Notes: generated by a model not told the origin, from the sequence alone. Positions 1 to 8,437 are shown, counted from the first letter of the stretch. The stretch: 31,402 nucleotides of DNA from Bacillota bacterium (GCA_023397675.1 JAEWTV010000021.1:1-31402); one strand, 5' to 3'. Numbers and translations are program-made.

Positions 1-79
1 TTTCAAGGTATTCTCCTATACCTCCGCAGACACCACCAAGTTTTCTATCGGTATCTGAAAGATATAATTTCTTTGCCAT
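1..79 (-). CDS. PspC-domain protein, 5' end only
   Basis: Only the first 26 codons are in the window; the gene runs off the left edge. The visible N-terminus contains KKLYLSDTDRKLGGVCGGIG, the signature of the PspC domain (phage-shock-protein C family, normally a small membrane protein with one or more hydrophobic segments after this motif). The start is the ATG at 79-77, preceded by an AGAGGGG ribosome binding site 7 nt upstream. The ORF is too short for an ORF caller but the motif is distinctive. It lies downstream of and co-directional with the ACT gene, with its own candidate promoter in between. In clostridia PspC proteins often occur outside psp operons, and their role in envelope stress is inferred from the family. 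Confidence 0.8.
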   Translation of the reverse strand, partial: MAKKLYLSDTDRKLGGVCGGIGEYLE

Positions 80-109
80 ATTGATTCCCCTCTTTTATGC
101 TTTTAATAG

Positions 110-138
110 AGTATACGCGGTGTAAAAAAATATGTCTG
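110..138 (-). promoter_or_regulatory. Candidate sigma-A promoter for the PspC gene
   Basis: Read on the minus strand there is CAGACA (133-138), a 17-nt spacer and TATACT (110-115). The -10 is one base from consensus and the -35 matches 4 of 6. It sits between the stop codon of the ACT gene and the PspC start, so the PspC gene may be transcribed separately. Confidence 0.4.
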
Positions 139-144
139 AAAAAA

Positions 145-576
145 TTATAAACCATATACTTCCTTTGAAGAAAGAACCTTTATTTCTTTGTTATTCAAAG
201 CACTGATAGCAGTATCAGTATCTTCAACCCTCAATATTACCAATGCTTCTTGGGAACATTTCCCCACAAAAGCATACATGTACTCAATTCCTATTCCTTC
301 ATTCTCAAGTGTATCAAGAGCTACAGCAAGTCCGCCTGGCTTGTCTGCTACCCCAATTGCTATTACGTTAGTGGAGCTTACCATAAACCCATTATCCTTG
401 AGTATCTTTTCTGCCAACTCGGGCTGGTTTACAATAAGTCTTAATATGCCAAAATCAGTTGTATCTGCAATAGACAGTGCACTGATATCGATATTGTTTT
501 CACCAAGTCTTTTTGTTACCTCCGCCAACCTTCCGGATTTGTTTTCAAGGAAAACTGATATTTGTTTAACCAGCAT
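145..576 (-). CDS. Tandem ACT-domain amino-acid-binding protein
   Basis: A 143-residue protein made of two ACT domains. The first starts at residue 2 (VKQISVFLENKSGRLAEV) and the second around residue 72 (VIAIGVADKPGGLAVAL). Both show the beta-strand then N/KxGxL pattern where ACT domains bind amino acids at dimer interfaces. There is no catalytic domain, so it is probably a sensor or regulator. The ATG at 576 is preferred over an in-frame ATG at 612 because an ideal AAAGGAGG lies 7 nt before it. It follows paaK by 42 bp on the same strand; ACT proteins of this kind commonly accompany clostridial paaK/ior genes, which suggests sensing of an aromatic amino acid (inference). Confidence 0.85.
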   Translation of the reverse strand: MLVKQISVFLENKSGRLAEVTKRLGENNIDISALSIADTTDFGILRLIVNQPELAEKILKDNGFMVSSTNVIAIGVADKPGGLAVALDTLENEGIGIEYMYAFVGKCSQEALVILRVEDTDTAISALNNKEIKVLSSKEVYGL

Positions 577-618
577 AGAAATGCCTCCTTTAAAATTAAG
601 ATTCGTTGACATTACAAA

Positions 619-1920
619 TCAAATTTTTCTGTTGTCAATTACCCTCTTGGCTTTTCCTTCACTTCTGGCTATGGTTTTTGGCTCTACAAGCCTTACCTTT
701 GCGTTTATTCCAAGTGTGCTGTCAATTTCCTTATAAATCTTCTTTTCAAGGTCTTCTATCTTCTTAACCTCATCGGAGAACATATTCTGAGTCATTTCAA
801 CCTGTACTTCAAGCGTATCAAGGTTATCCTTCCTATCAACAATCAGCTGATAGTGAGGAGCAGTTTCTCCAATTTCGAGAAGTACACTTTCTATCTGTGA
901 AGGGAATACGTTAACTCCCCTAATTATAAGCATATCATCACTTCTACCTGTTATTTTGCTCATTCTGACTGTTGTTCTTCCGCAATCACACTTCTTGTAA
1001 TCGAGTGATGAAATGTCATGCGTCCTGTATCTGAGAAGAGGCAAACCTTCCTTGGTAATTGTTGTGAAAACAATTTCACCGTTAGAGCCTTCCGGTAATA
1101 CTTCTTCAGTATCAGGATTAATTATTTCTGCAATGAAATGGTCTTCCTGAACATGCAGACCGTTTCTTGCCTGGCAATCAATTGAAACACCAGGTCCCAT
1201 TATTTCGCTGAGTCCATAAATGTCCATAGCCATTATGCCAAGTTTTTCTTCAATTTCCTTGCGCATACTGTTAGACCATGGCTCAGCTCCGAATATACCG
1301 GATTTGAGCTTAAGCTCGCTCTTGTCTATTCCCAACTCTTCCATTTCCTCAGCCATATACATTGCATATGACGGAGTACATGCAAGAATAGTTGTACCAA
1401 AGTCTTTCATAATCTGAAGCTGTCTTTTAGTATTTCCGCCTGAAATAGGAATAACCGATGCCCCAATTCTTTCCGCACCATAATGCAATCCAAGACCGCC
1501 TGTAAATAAACCGTACCCATAAGCAACCTGTACAAAGGATTCCTTGCTGCCCCCGGCACTTACCAATGCTCTTGCGACAACCTCAGCCCAGGTATCCAAA
1601 TCTCTTCTTGTGTAACCTACAACAGTCTGTTTGCCTGTAGTTCCGGATGAAGCATGAATTCTTACAATTTCACTCATAGGAACTGCAAATAAGCCATATG
1701 GATAGGTATCTCTCAAATCCTGCTTGTTTGTAAAAGGAAGCTTGCTAAGATCGTCTATTGATTTTATGTCGCCGGGTTCGATGCCTGCCTTCTGCATTTT
1801 TTCACGGTAAAAAGGAACATTGTGATAAACCCTTTTTACGGTGTTGATTAAACGTTCAGACTGAACTTTTCTCATTTCTTCTCTCGACATACACTCGTAT
1901 GTCGGATTCCAGTATTGCAT
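619..1920 (-). CDS. paaK: Phenylacetate-CoA ligase family, AMP-forming
   Basis: A 433-residue adenylate-forming enzyme of the PaaK family, expected to convert an aryl acid (phenylacetate, indoleacetate or similar), ATP and CoA to the aryl-CoA thioester. The ATP-binding loop SSGTTGK is at residues 91-97. The later GLSEIMGPG adenylation motif, a four-Cys-type CDCGRTT stretch and the C-terminal domain beginning near SDDMLIIRGVNVFPS are all present, and length matches the family. The ATG at 1920 follows an AGGGGG element; the upstream in-frame ATG at 1971 would add 17 residues absent from the family. It is downstream of iorA-iorB on the same strand, as in other anaerobes where aryl-pyruvates are oxidatively decarboxylated to aryl-CoA and converted to acids, or the reverse. 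The exact substrate cannot be read from sequence. Confidence 0.92.
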   Translation of the reverse strand: MQYWNPTYECMSREEMRKVQSERLINTVKRVYHNVPFYREKMQKAGIEPGDIKSIDDLSKLPFTNKQDLRDTYPYGLFAVPMSEIVRIHASSGTTGKQTVVGYTRRDLDTWAEVVARALVSAGGSKESFVQVAYGYGLFTGGLGLHYGAERIGASVIPISGGNTKRQLQIMKDFGTTILACTPSYAMYMAEEMEELGIDKSELKLKSGIFGAEPWSNSMRKEIEEKLGIMAMDIYGLSEIMGPGVSIDCQARNGLHVQEDHFIAEIINPDTEEVLPEGSNGEIVFTTITKEGLPLLRYRTHDISSLDYKKCDCGRTTVRMSKITGRSDDMLIIRGVNVFPSQIESVLLEIGETAPHYQLIVDRKDNLDTLEVQVEMTQNMFSDEVKKIEDLEKKIYKEIDSTLGINAKVRLVEPKTIARSEGKAKRVIDNRKI

Positions 1921-1971
1921 ACCTATACCCCCTGAAAATATATAATTTATTTTCAAGCCCACTTCATTCAC

Positions 1972-2040
1972 ACCGTTGGAATGACCTTTCAGGGATTACG
2001 GTCTCCCGCCCCACACAAAAGATATAGGCCCTATAGTCAG
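1972..2040 (-). other. GC-rich leader-like segment upstream of paaK
   Basis: This 70-bp patch is clearly more GC-rich than its AT-rich surroundings. On the minus strand GGGA (2004-2007) can pair with TCCC (1992-1995), while GACC (2000-2003) can pair with GGTC (1983-1986). The stems interleave as in an H-type pseudoknot. A small perfect palindrome with arms TATAGG/CCTATA lies near 2030. I recognise no riboswitch or T-box here. It may be a structured 5' leader of paaK, but this is only a fold drawn by eye. Confidence 0.3.
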
Positions 2041-2402
2041 TTGTTCAATTTACAATTTACAGTTTACAGTTAAAGGCAAATAACAAGCTTGGTTAGTTTA
2101 CATTTGATAGTGTACAATGTACAGTTAAAACCAAAATGAATGAGTTCTCAAACCTTTTGATATAACCATTGTTTTATATTACCTTTTTAACTGTATTGCA
2201 AATAAACATTGTTATCAAACTATAACTTTAACTTATAAAATTACATTATAAACTGATACTAATCACATTTCTTTTAACCAATCTTTTACTGTAAATTGTG
2301 CTCTTTTAACTATATTCTTTTAAACTGCAATTTGTTCACTATTCACTTATATTTTTAACTAAATCGTTAATCTTTTAACTGTAAATTGTACATTGTACAC
2401 TT
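2041..2402. repeat. Dispersed AT-rich repeat cluster with inverted ends
   Basis: This non-coding 360-bp spacer between iorB and paaK contains several variants of a short motif ACAATTTACAGTTAA. They lie in one orientation at the left (2052-2074, 2113-2128) and in the opposite orientation at the right (2284-2298, 2374-2396). The outermost copies pair as an inverted repeat with 21 of 24 positions matching. The 23-bp right end at 2374-2396 is identical at 22 of 23 positions to 8610-8632 in the tRNA operon, so this is a repeat family and not chance AT-richness. I see no ORF or transposase inside, which points to a non-autonomous element. Confidence 0.6.
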
Positions 2403-2403
2403 A

Positions 2404-2979
2404 TTAACTAATCTTGTACCCTTCCTCAAACGCTTTCAGGTTTACTTCAAGGAATTTTGCTGGAACAGTTTCTTTTATAGCCTCAAGCCAAATTTCTTTT
2501 TCGATTTCTGTAAGCTTTGCTGCTATACCTAATAATACTGTATTTACTGCTTTAATATTACCACTCTGCTTAGCAATTGACAAAGCATCTACAGAAATAG
2601 TCTCATAATTATTTTTTAGCTTACCTATTATGCCTTCAGGATATTTTGCTTTACCTATTATTACCGGCATAGGATCAATTTTCTGATCGTTTGTTATAAG
2701 CTTTCCGCCTCCCTTAAGGTAATCAATCCACCTTAAAGCCTCAAGCTGTTCAAATGCAAGTATAATATCAGCTTCACCCTTTTCTATTATAGGTGAGTAA
2801 ACCTTGTCCCCCAGCTTCACATAGGTAACAACGCTGCCGCCTCTTTGGGACATTCCATGAACCTCAGAAACCTTGACATCATAGTTTTTCTTAATACCAA
2901 CATCGCCTATTACACGGCTGGCAAGCAGTGTTCCCTGTCCTCCGACTCCAACTATCATTATGCTCAAGCTTTTACTCAT
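2404..2979 (-). CDS. iorB: Indolepyruvate:ferredoxin oxidoreductase, beta subunit
   Basis: A 191-residue protein of the pyruvate-ferredoxin-oxidoreductase gamma-type fold. It starts with the GVGGQG loop (residues 11-16) and SEVHGMSQRGGSV (about 38-50), the signature of IorB/2-oxoacid oxidoreductase gamma subunits that contact the thiamine-diphosphate site. With IorA it decarboxylates indolepyruvate and other aryl-pyruvates to aryl-acetyl-CoA, reducing ferredoxin in the cytoplasm. Its ATG overlaps the iorA stop codon in an ATGA junction (2976-2979), so the two subunits are probably translationally coupled. Downstream lies the repeat cluster and not an obvious terminator, so readthrough into paaK is possible. 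Confidence 0.94.
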   Translation of the reverse strand: MSKSLSIMIVGVGGQGTLLASRVIGDVGIKKNYDVKVSEVHGMSQRGGSVVTYVKLGDKVYSPIIEKGEADIILAFEQLEALRWIDYLKGGGKLITNDQKIDPMPVIIGKAKYPEGIIGKLKNNYETISVDALSIAKQSGNIKAVNTVLLGIAAKLTEIEKEIWLEAIKETVPAKFLEVNLKAFEEGYKIS

Positions 2980-4718
2980 TTATCGTCACCAGCCTTTTCG
3001 AATGCTTGGAAATTACATACTTTTGTACAAAGCCTGCAGCCAACACAAAGGGCTTCATTGACTTCAATATGGTCACCCTTGTCGACAATTGCCGGGCAGC
3101 CAACAGTCATACAGCGTTTGCATTTTGTACATTTGTCTCTGTTTATCATTAAAGGACCTTCAAATTTTACCTGCTTCAACAAAGCACATGGTCTTTGCGA
3201 TATGATAACTGAAGGCTCGTCTGCCTCAATTTCCTCTTTTACAACCTTTTCAAATTCCTTGATATCAAATGGATCTGCAATTCTCACTCTGTCAATACCT
3301 ATGGCATTGGCAAGCTTAACAAGGTCAACCTGTTTTGTAGGTTCACCCTTGATAGTATATCCTGTCGTCGGGTTGTGTTGATGTCCTGTCATTCCTGTAA
3401 TTGAGTTATCAAGAATTATAACTGTAGAACATCCTTTATTATAAACAACATCTATAAGGCCTGTAATACCCGAGTGAATAAAGGTGGAATCACCAAGTAT
3501 TGCAACCGTCTTCTTTCTGAATTCTGCACCCCTTGCCTTTTCCATCCCATGTGCCACTCCGATACTGGCACCCATACATACGCAGGTATCCATAGATTCA
3601 GTTGGCGCAAGAGCTCCAAGAGTATAACATCCTATATCGCCACTTACATGAAGCTTAAGCTTCTTAAGCACGTAGAACATTCCTCTGTGCGGACAGCCTG
3701 GGCACATAACCGGAGGCCTTACCGGAGCATTCTCATCTATTTTTTTACTGATTTCAGTTTTAATGCCAAGCATTTTATCCTTGATTATTGAAGTGCTTAG
3801 CTCACCCATAACCGAAAGGTATTCTTTGCCTTTAACCTTTATGCCCATCTTTTTAATCTGGTTCTCAAAGAAGGGTTCAAGCTCTTCAACTACATAAAGC
3901 TCTTTAACGCCAGCAGCGAATTCTTCAATCATTTTGTCTGGAAGCGGATAAACCATTCCTATCTTTAAGAATGAAACATCTCCGAAAGCTTCACGTGCAT
4001 ATTGATAAGCAATTCCGCTTGTTATTACACCTATATCCCTGTTTCCCCATTCAATCCTGTTTAAAGCAGATGTGTTTGAAAACTCACGAAGAGCAGCCAT
4101 TCTTTTTTCTACTTCTACATGTCTCAATTTTGCCATTGCAGGCATCATTACATATTTAGAGAAATTTTTGTTATAGTCCTTAAGCTTGTAATCAACCTTC
4201 TCACCAAGCTCTACAACACTCTGAGAATGAGCAATCCTTGTGGAAAGCCTTACGATAACAGGGGCATCAAAGTTTTCACTTATTTCGAAAGCAGCTTTGA
4301 CAAAATCCTTGCATTCCTGACTATCTGAAGGTTCGAGCATTGGAACCTTTGAAGCCCTTGCATAAAAACGGCTGTCCTGTTCGTTCTGCGAGCTGTGCAT
4401 TCCCGGATCATCAGCAACCATTATTACAAGTCCGCCGTTTACACCTGTATATGAGCATGTGAATAAAGGATCGGCAGCAACATTAAGTCCAACATGCTTC
4501 ATGGAGCAGATTGCTCTTGCACCACCATAGGACGCGCCAATAGCTACTTCGAGTGCAACTTTTTCATTTGGAGACCATTCGGAATAAATTTCATCATATT
4601 TTGAAATGTTTTCGGTAATTTCGGTACTCGGCGTTCCCGGATAAGCTGCAGCGACTGTAACTCCAGCCTCATAAGCTCCTCTGGCAACAGCCTCATTGCC
4701 AAGCATTATTTTTTTCAT
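2976..4718 (-). CDS. iorA: Indolepyruvate:ferredoxin oxidoreductase, alpha subunit
   Basis: A 580-residue catalytic subunit. The N-terminal pyrimidine-binding domain opens with AAYPGTPSTEI (about 24-34). The thiamine-diphosphate domain carries GDSTFIHSG (about 408-416) and LDNSITGMTG (about 435-444), the GDG-type Mg/TPP motif. The C-terminus has a two-cluster ferredoxin domain: CTKCKRCMTVGCP and CVGCRLCTKVC, each suited to a [4Fe-4S] cluster. The paired middle motif CPGCPHRG is also present. It acts in anaerobic breakdown or reverse synthesis of aromatic amino acids. The ATG at 4718 follows GGAGG by 5 nt. A strong sigma-A promoter lies 70-100 bp upstream, giving an iorA-iorB transcript. Confidence 0.96.
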   Translation of the reverse strand: MKKIMLGNEAVARGAYEAGVTVAAAYPGTPSTEITENISKYDEIYSEWSPNEKVALEVAIGASYGGARAICSMKHVGLNVAADPLFTCSYTGVNGGLVIMVADDPGMHSSQNEQDSRFYARASKVPMLEPSDSQECKDFVKAAFEISENFDAPVIVRLSTRIAHSQSVVELGEKVDYKLKDYNKNFSKYVMMPAMAKLRHVEVEKRMAALREFSNTSALNRIEWGNRDIGVITSGIAYQYAREAFGDVSFLKIGMVYPLPDKMIEEFAAGVKELYVVEELEPFFENQIKKMGIKVKGKEYLSVMGELSTSIIKDKMLGIKTEISKKIDENAPVRPPVMCPGCPHRGMFYVLKKLKLHVSGDIGCYTLGALAPTESMDTCVCMGASIGVAHGMEKARGAEFRKKTVAILGDSTFIHSGITGLIDVVYNKGCSTVIILDNSITGMTGHQHNPTTGYTIKGEPTKQVDLVKLANAIGIDRVRIADPFDIKEFEKVVKEEIEADEPSVIISQRPCALLKQVKFEGPLMINRDKCTKCKRCMTVGCPAIVDKGDHIEVNEALCVGCRLCTKVCNFQAFEKAGDDK

Positions 4719-4790
4719 TTAAACCTCCAAAGCAGTATCGTATTAATATATATAAAATAGTTCAAAAACTTATATAAATATATCTAATTT

Positions 4791-4819
4791 ATTATAAATT
4801 AAATAGGAACTTATGTAAA
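4791..4819 (-). promoter_or_regulatory. Sigma-A promoter for iorAB
   Basis: On the minus strand TTTACA (4814-4819) is separated by 17 nt from a consensus TATAAT (4791-4796). This predicts a start near 4784 and a 5' leader of about 65 nt before iorA. The promoter sits 2 bp past the hairpin that ends the lactate permease gene. Confidence 0.75.
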
Positions 4820-4820
4820 G

Positions 4821-4844
4821 AAAGCGTCAATATTTTGACGCTTT
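4821..4844 (-). terminator. Hairpin after the lactate permease gene
   Basis: A perfect 10-bp inverted repeat, AAAGCGTCAA / TTGACGCTTT, encloses a 4-nt loop. It lies 64 bp beyond the permease stop codon on the minus strand. The following T-tract is weak (CTTTCTTTAC), so termination may be partial; the hairpin could also insulate the iorAB promoter directly beside it. Confidence 0.55.
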
Positions 4845-4907
4845 GCAATTTATTATTCTTTTAGCTACTAGATGATAAAGCTTTTGGTTTCTAATACCGC
4901 ATTTAAA

Positions 4908-6506
4908 TTAAAATACAAGTATATTCAGCAAAATTACTGCAAATAAAGCTGTAACCGCTGTCAGCAGCAGTGAAAATACAAATGCTACTCTTATTACCTT
5001 ATTCTCTTCTCCCATTTTGTCAATAGCTGCAGCTGCGTTCTGAAGCTTTGCAGGTGATATTACACTTGCAAGTCCGCCTCCAAAAGCCATTGCCGCCGTT
5101 ACAATAATTGCACCCGAAACTCCCCAGCCAAGCTTTGTAGTAGTAGTCATTGTATATTTATAGAACATTGCTATTGTTGATGCTTCACTGCCTGTAATAA
5201 AGCCGCCCAACAACCCTATGAAACTGGCAAATGCACTGTAAGCCGCTTTAAAGAACTGTGCCGAGTAGTCTGCAAGTACCTTTACCATGCTTGGCACTGT
5301 CCAGCCCTTACCGTTTATACTGTAGCCCGACATGTTCATTACTTCACCTATTGCAAAGAATATCGCTGCTGAGAATACAGGCCTTGGTGCCCTTTTAACC
5401 CATACCTTGCAGGTTTCCTTGATTTGTTTCATTGTCGGCCTGAGGATTATCATTGAAATTATAATACTTACAAATATCCATGTATAAGCACTCCACAAAA
5501 GCCTCGTATCAATTGCTGCCCCATTTGCAGCCAGACCTTTTACAGGAGTTTTGAAATCATAGTAAAGGAAATGGAACCACTTCTTTGGAAGGTTTAAAAC
5601 GAGTATAAGCCCGATAAGTATGGCCCATGGTGATAATGCCTTCCAAAGCGGATATTTCTTTTCATACTGCCTTTCCTCTTCGGTAAGCTTTGATTTATCA
5701 ATAATTTTCTTACCGCTGATTTTAAGATAAAGAATCATTACTGCGATAACGGCTATACCGCAGGCAATACCGGTAAGAGAAACAAGGTTCTCAGATTTAT
5801 TTGTAAAATATGCAACTACCGAAATTACTAAACCTGTGATTATACATGGCAGCCAGCCTTCTTTTATAGCCTTCCATCTTCCAACTATCCACAGCATGCA
5901 AAAACCGATCATAGTAGATGCTACAGGAAGGAACATTGCAAAATAGTGACCTGCATCCGCAAGACCTATATGCTGACCGGCTGGAAGAACCTGATTTGCC
6001 AGGTCAACAAAAGCTACTATAGGAGCTCCGAGTAAAGCATATGTACAAAGTGAATCATAGCCTATAGCAGGAAGTGCTATTGCAACATAGGTTGAATAAC
6101 CCATTGCGAGAAGTATCGGTGGAAGCAGTGATACAGGTGTTGCACCAACAGCAACCATAAGTGTTCCGAAGCCTATGTTCAAAATCATTATCTGAACAGC
6201 TCTGTTTTCACTGGCTATTGTTTTAATAAAAATGATTACTCTTTTGAGCGCTCCTGTTTTTTCCATGAACGCCATCTGAAGAAGTGAGGTTGCAACTATA
6301 AGTGAAACTGAAAATGATCTTATGAAACCTGCTGCAGTTGAACGTATAATTGTTTCAAGTGATGTTTTGAAAAACAGACCTGCGATTACTGAAACTACCG
6401 CCCATCCGACAATACCACTAATATCGGCGGGTTTTTTCCAGACAATCAGCATACACAATATTACCGCGATTGGTAACAAGGTAAGTAATAACGACCCCAA
6501 ATTCAT
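4908..6506 (-). CDS. lctP: L-lactate permease (LctP family)
   Basis: A 532-residue polytopic membrane protein of the lactate permease family (LctP/LldP, TC 2.A.14), which imports lactate or related hydroxy acids with protons. About 12 hydrophobic segments span the length. Family landmarks include GFGTLMVAVGATPVSLLPPI and ALPAIGYDSLCTYALLGAP in the first half, and GLLGGFITGSEASTIAMF near the C-terminus. The start ATG at 6506 has a good GGGAGG 12 nt upstream and a GAGG closer in, a slightly unusual spacing. No lactate dehydrogenase or electron-transfer flavoprotein genes are beside it. It is a single-gene unit ending at the hairpin at 4821-4844. Confidence 0.92.
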   Translation of the reverse strand: MNLGSLLLTLLPIAVILCMLIVWKKPADISGIVGWAVVSVIAGLFFKTSLETIIRSTAAGFIRSFSVSLIVATSLLQMAFMEKTGALKRVIIFIKTIASENRAVQIMILNIGFGTLMVAVGATPVSLLPPILLAMGYSTYVAIALPAIGYDSLCTYALLGAPIVAFVDLANQVLPAGQHIGLADAGHYFAMFLPVASTMIGFCMLWIVGRWKAIKEGWLPCIITGLVISVVAYFTNKSENLVSLTGIACGIAVIAVMILYLKISGKKIIDKSKLTEEERQYEKKYPLWKALSPWAILIGLILVLNLPKKWFHFLYYDFKTPVKGLAANGAAIDTRLLWSAYTWIFVSIIISMIILRPTMKQIKETCKVWVKRAPRPVFSAAIFFAIGEVMNMSGYSINGKGWTVPSMVKVLADYSAQFFKAAYSAFASFIGLLGGFITGSEASTIAMFYKYTMTTTTKLGWGVSGAIIVTAAMAFGGGLASVISPAKLQNAAAAIDKMGEENKVIRVAFVFSLLLTAVTALFAVILLNILVF

Positions 6507-6584
6507 GACCTCTACCGTCCTCCCGTAATTTTACTTTCAAGTTCTAACCTTCCGTTCTACCATGCTTTTATATTTTATTACAAA

Positions 6585-6630
6585 AAGGTAAAAAAAGAAA
6601 GAACTATTGTTGGATTTACAATAGTTCTTT
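6585..6630 (-). terminator. Rho-independent terminator of the MBL/beta-CASP gene
   Basis: A perfect 13-bp stem pairs 6598-6610 (AAAGAACTATTGT) with 6618-6630 around a 7-nt loop. On the minus strand it is followed by a run of T's (TTTCTTTTTTT). It lies 28 bp after the stop codon of the metallo-hydrolase gene. Confidence 0.85.
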
Positions 6631-6657
6631 GAAAAGTATTATTTAAGTTTTCAATAT

Positions 6658-8283
6658 TTACCTCAATACCTGTACAATAGCCTTTTCAAGGCTCTTTAAT
6701 TTAGAATTCATCTGTTCTATTTCAGTATCATCCTTTTCCTCTTTCAAGTCGGATTTAAGCATGTATGTAAGTTCATCAAATTCTTCCTTAAGAGTTTCAA
6801 GCAGGTCGATAACCTCAAGCCTTCTATACCTGTATGCTTTATCAGGAGCTTCGATAGTATCTACAACCTTGCCGGCACTTACTACATAAGTCTCTCCTCT
6901 TGATGGAATAACTGTGTCAATTCCGAACTTATCATTAATTAATTGAGAAAAGGAATTCATTCCTTCTTCCTCACCATGTACAATAAATATTTTCTTGGGC
7001 TTTTTGCCTATCTTGTCAATCCATTCAACCAAGCCGTCACGGTCTGCATGGCCTGAAAAGCCGTCAATAGTTTCAATTCTGGCATTAACAGTGATATCCT
7101 CTCCAAAAAGCTTAACTCTTTTAGCTCCGTCCATAAGCTGTCTTCCAAGTGTTCCGACTGCCTGATAGCCTACAAAAAGGATTGTCGATTCCTTTCTCCA
7201 GAGATTATGCTTTAAATGGTGCTTTATTCGGCCTGCTTCGCACATTCCGCTTGCAGAAATGATAATAACACTGTCGGTCCTTTCATTGAGTGCTCTGGAT
7301 TCATCAGGAGTTGGTGTAAACTGAAGACCGGGGAAATCCAAAGGATTATCACCGTTCCTAATGTATTCACGTGCTTCTTCATCATAGCAGTCAAGGTTGT
7401 TCCTGAATACCTGTGTAGCCGATATTGCAAGTGGACTGTCAACAAACACAGGCACGCTGAAAAGCTTCTTTAACTTCTCACCATACTTCTCCTTCTGGTT
7501 ATGGAGGTCATAAATAATCTCCTGAGTCCTTCCAACTGCAAAAGAAGGAATAATAAGATTTCCGCCACTTTCAAGGGTCTCGTTTGCAATCGCTACAAAC
7601 TTTTCAACCTTATTTTCGTTCAGCTGATGAAGTCTGTCACCATAAGTTGATTCAATAACAAGAAAATCTGCACTGTCAATTATTGATGGGTCTCTGAGAA
7701 TAGGTATATTCTTGTTTCCAAGGTCACCAGAGAAAACAACCTTTGTTTCAGTGCCATTTTCCTTTACCCACATTTCAATTATTGCTGAACCCAGAATATG
7801 TCCTGCATCATTAAATTTCACTTTTAAGTTTTCTGTAATTTCAACAACTTCATCATACCTTATACTTCTGAAAAGCGAGAGACATTCCCTTGCTTCTTCA
7901 GTGGTATATAATGGTTCTACAGGAGTTTTACCAGCCCTCAGCCTTTTCCTGTTGATCCATTCTGTTTCCATTTCCTGGATGTGTCCGCAGTCGGGAAGCA
8001 TTATTCCACACAACTCAGCAGTTGCTTTTGTAGTAATAATCTCGCCTTTAAAACCGTCTTTATATATTTTAGGAATCCTGCCGCTGTGGTCAATATGAGC
8101 ATGAGTAAGAAGTATGTAATCAATATCGGAAGGACTAAACGGGAATGCTTCCTCATTCATTTCATCTTCCTTTGCATGGCCCTGGTACATACCGCAGTCA
8201 ACGAGGAACTTACAATCTTTCGTTTCAACCAAATAACACGATCCAGTAACAGTCTTTGCAGCTCCTAAAAAAGTAACCTTCAT
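6658..8283 (-). CDS. MBL-fold/beta-CASP RNA metallo-hydrolase
   Basis: A 541-residue protein with the zinc motif THAHIDH (H61, H63, D65, H66), a further ligand His in AGHILGS (H162) and Asp in FSGDLG (D187). A beta-CASP domain follows and the C-terminal RMMBL region includes DGFSGHADRDGL and FIVHGEEEG. This is the architecture of the YSH1/CPSF-73-like bacterial family (COG1236), nucleases acting on RNA; the exact substrate is not known. A charged helical extension of about 75 residues ends the protein. The ATG at 8283 (GAGGTG 5 nt upstream) is preferred over the ATG at 8325, because residue 1 there begins the first beta strand of the MBL fold. It is divergent from the tRNA operon. Confidence 0.9.
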   Translation of the reverse strand: MKVTFLGAAKTVTGSCYLVETKDCKFLVDCGMYQGHAKEDEMNEEAFPFSPSDIDYILLTHAHIDHSGRIPKIYKDGFKGEIITTKATAELCGIMLPDCGHIQEMETEWINRKRLRAGKTPVEPLYTTEEARECLSLFRSIRYDEVVEITENLKVKFNDAGHILGSAIIEMWVKENGTETKVVFSGDLGNKNIPILRDPSIIDSADFLVIESTYGDRLHQLNENKVEKFVAIANETLESGGNLIIPSFAVGRTQEIIYDLHNQKEKYGEKLKKLFSVPVFVDSPLAISATQVFRNNLDCYDEEAREYIRNGDNPLDFPGLQFTPTPDESRALNERTDSVIIISASGMCEAGRIKHHLKHNLWRKESTILFVGYQAVGTLGRQLMDGAKRVKLFGEDITVNARIETIDGFSGHADRDGLVEWIDKIGKKPKKIFIVHGEEEGMNSFSQLINDKFGIDTVIPSRGETYVVSAGKVVDTIEAPDKAYRYRRLEVIDLLETLKEEFDELTYMLKSDLKEEKDDTEIEQMNSKLKSLEKAIVQVLR

Positions 8284-8389
8284 AGCAGCACCTCGCATTT
8301 TACATTTTTTATATATATTCGACATTAATTTGTCTTATCCTCTTATTTAAATTATTCTGAAGAAATTTAAATAATTCCAATAATTGCTC

Positions 8390-8418
8390 TTGACTTACTC
8401 AAATAATTCATTTATACT
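8390..8418 (+). promoter_or_regulatory. Strong promoter of the tRNA operon
   Basis: TTGACT (8390-8395), a 17-nt spacer and TATACT (8413-8418) lie 20 bp before the first tRNA. Both hexamers are one base from the sigma-A consensus, as expected for a stable-RNA promoter. Confidence 0.8.
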
Positions 8419-8437
8419 ATTCTTTGTCGCTCTAAGC

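Noticed and set aside
188..736. A 182-codon plus-strand ORF over the ACT and paaK 3' regions
   Set aside because: It is antisense to two well-supported genes, has no ribosome binding site and shows no recognisable motif; a shadow of their codon use.
1972..2040. T-box leader for paaK
   Set aside because: There is no GGGTGG motif, no specifier-type stem and no terminator on the minus strand.
2041..2402. CRISPR array
   Set aside because: Repeats are degenerate, in both orientations, without regular spacers and with no cas genes nearby.
2845..3381. A 178-codon plus-strand ORF across the iorB/iorA junction
   Set aside because: Antisense to the strongly supported ATGA-coupled iorAB genes.
7216..7473. 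Small ORFs on both strands inside the metallo-hydrolase gene
   Set aside because: Both overlap a conserved domain of the 541-residue enzyme and lack start signals.
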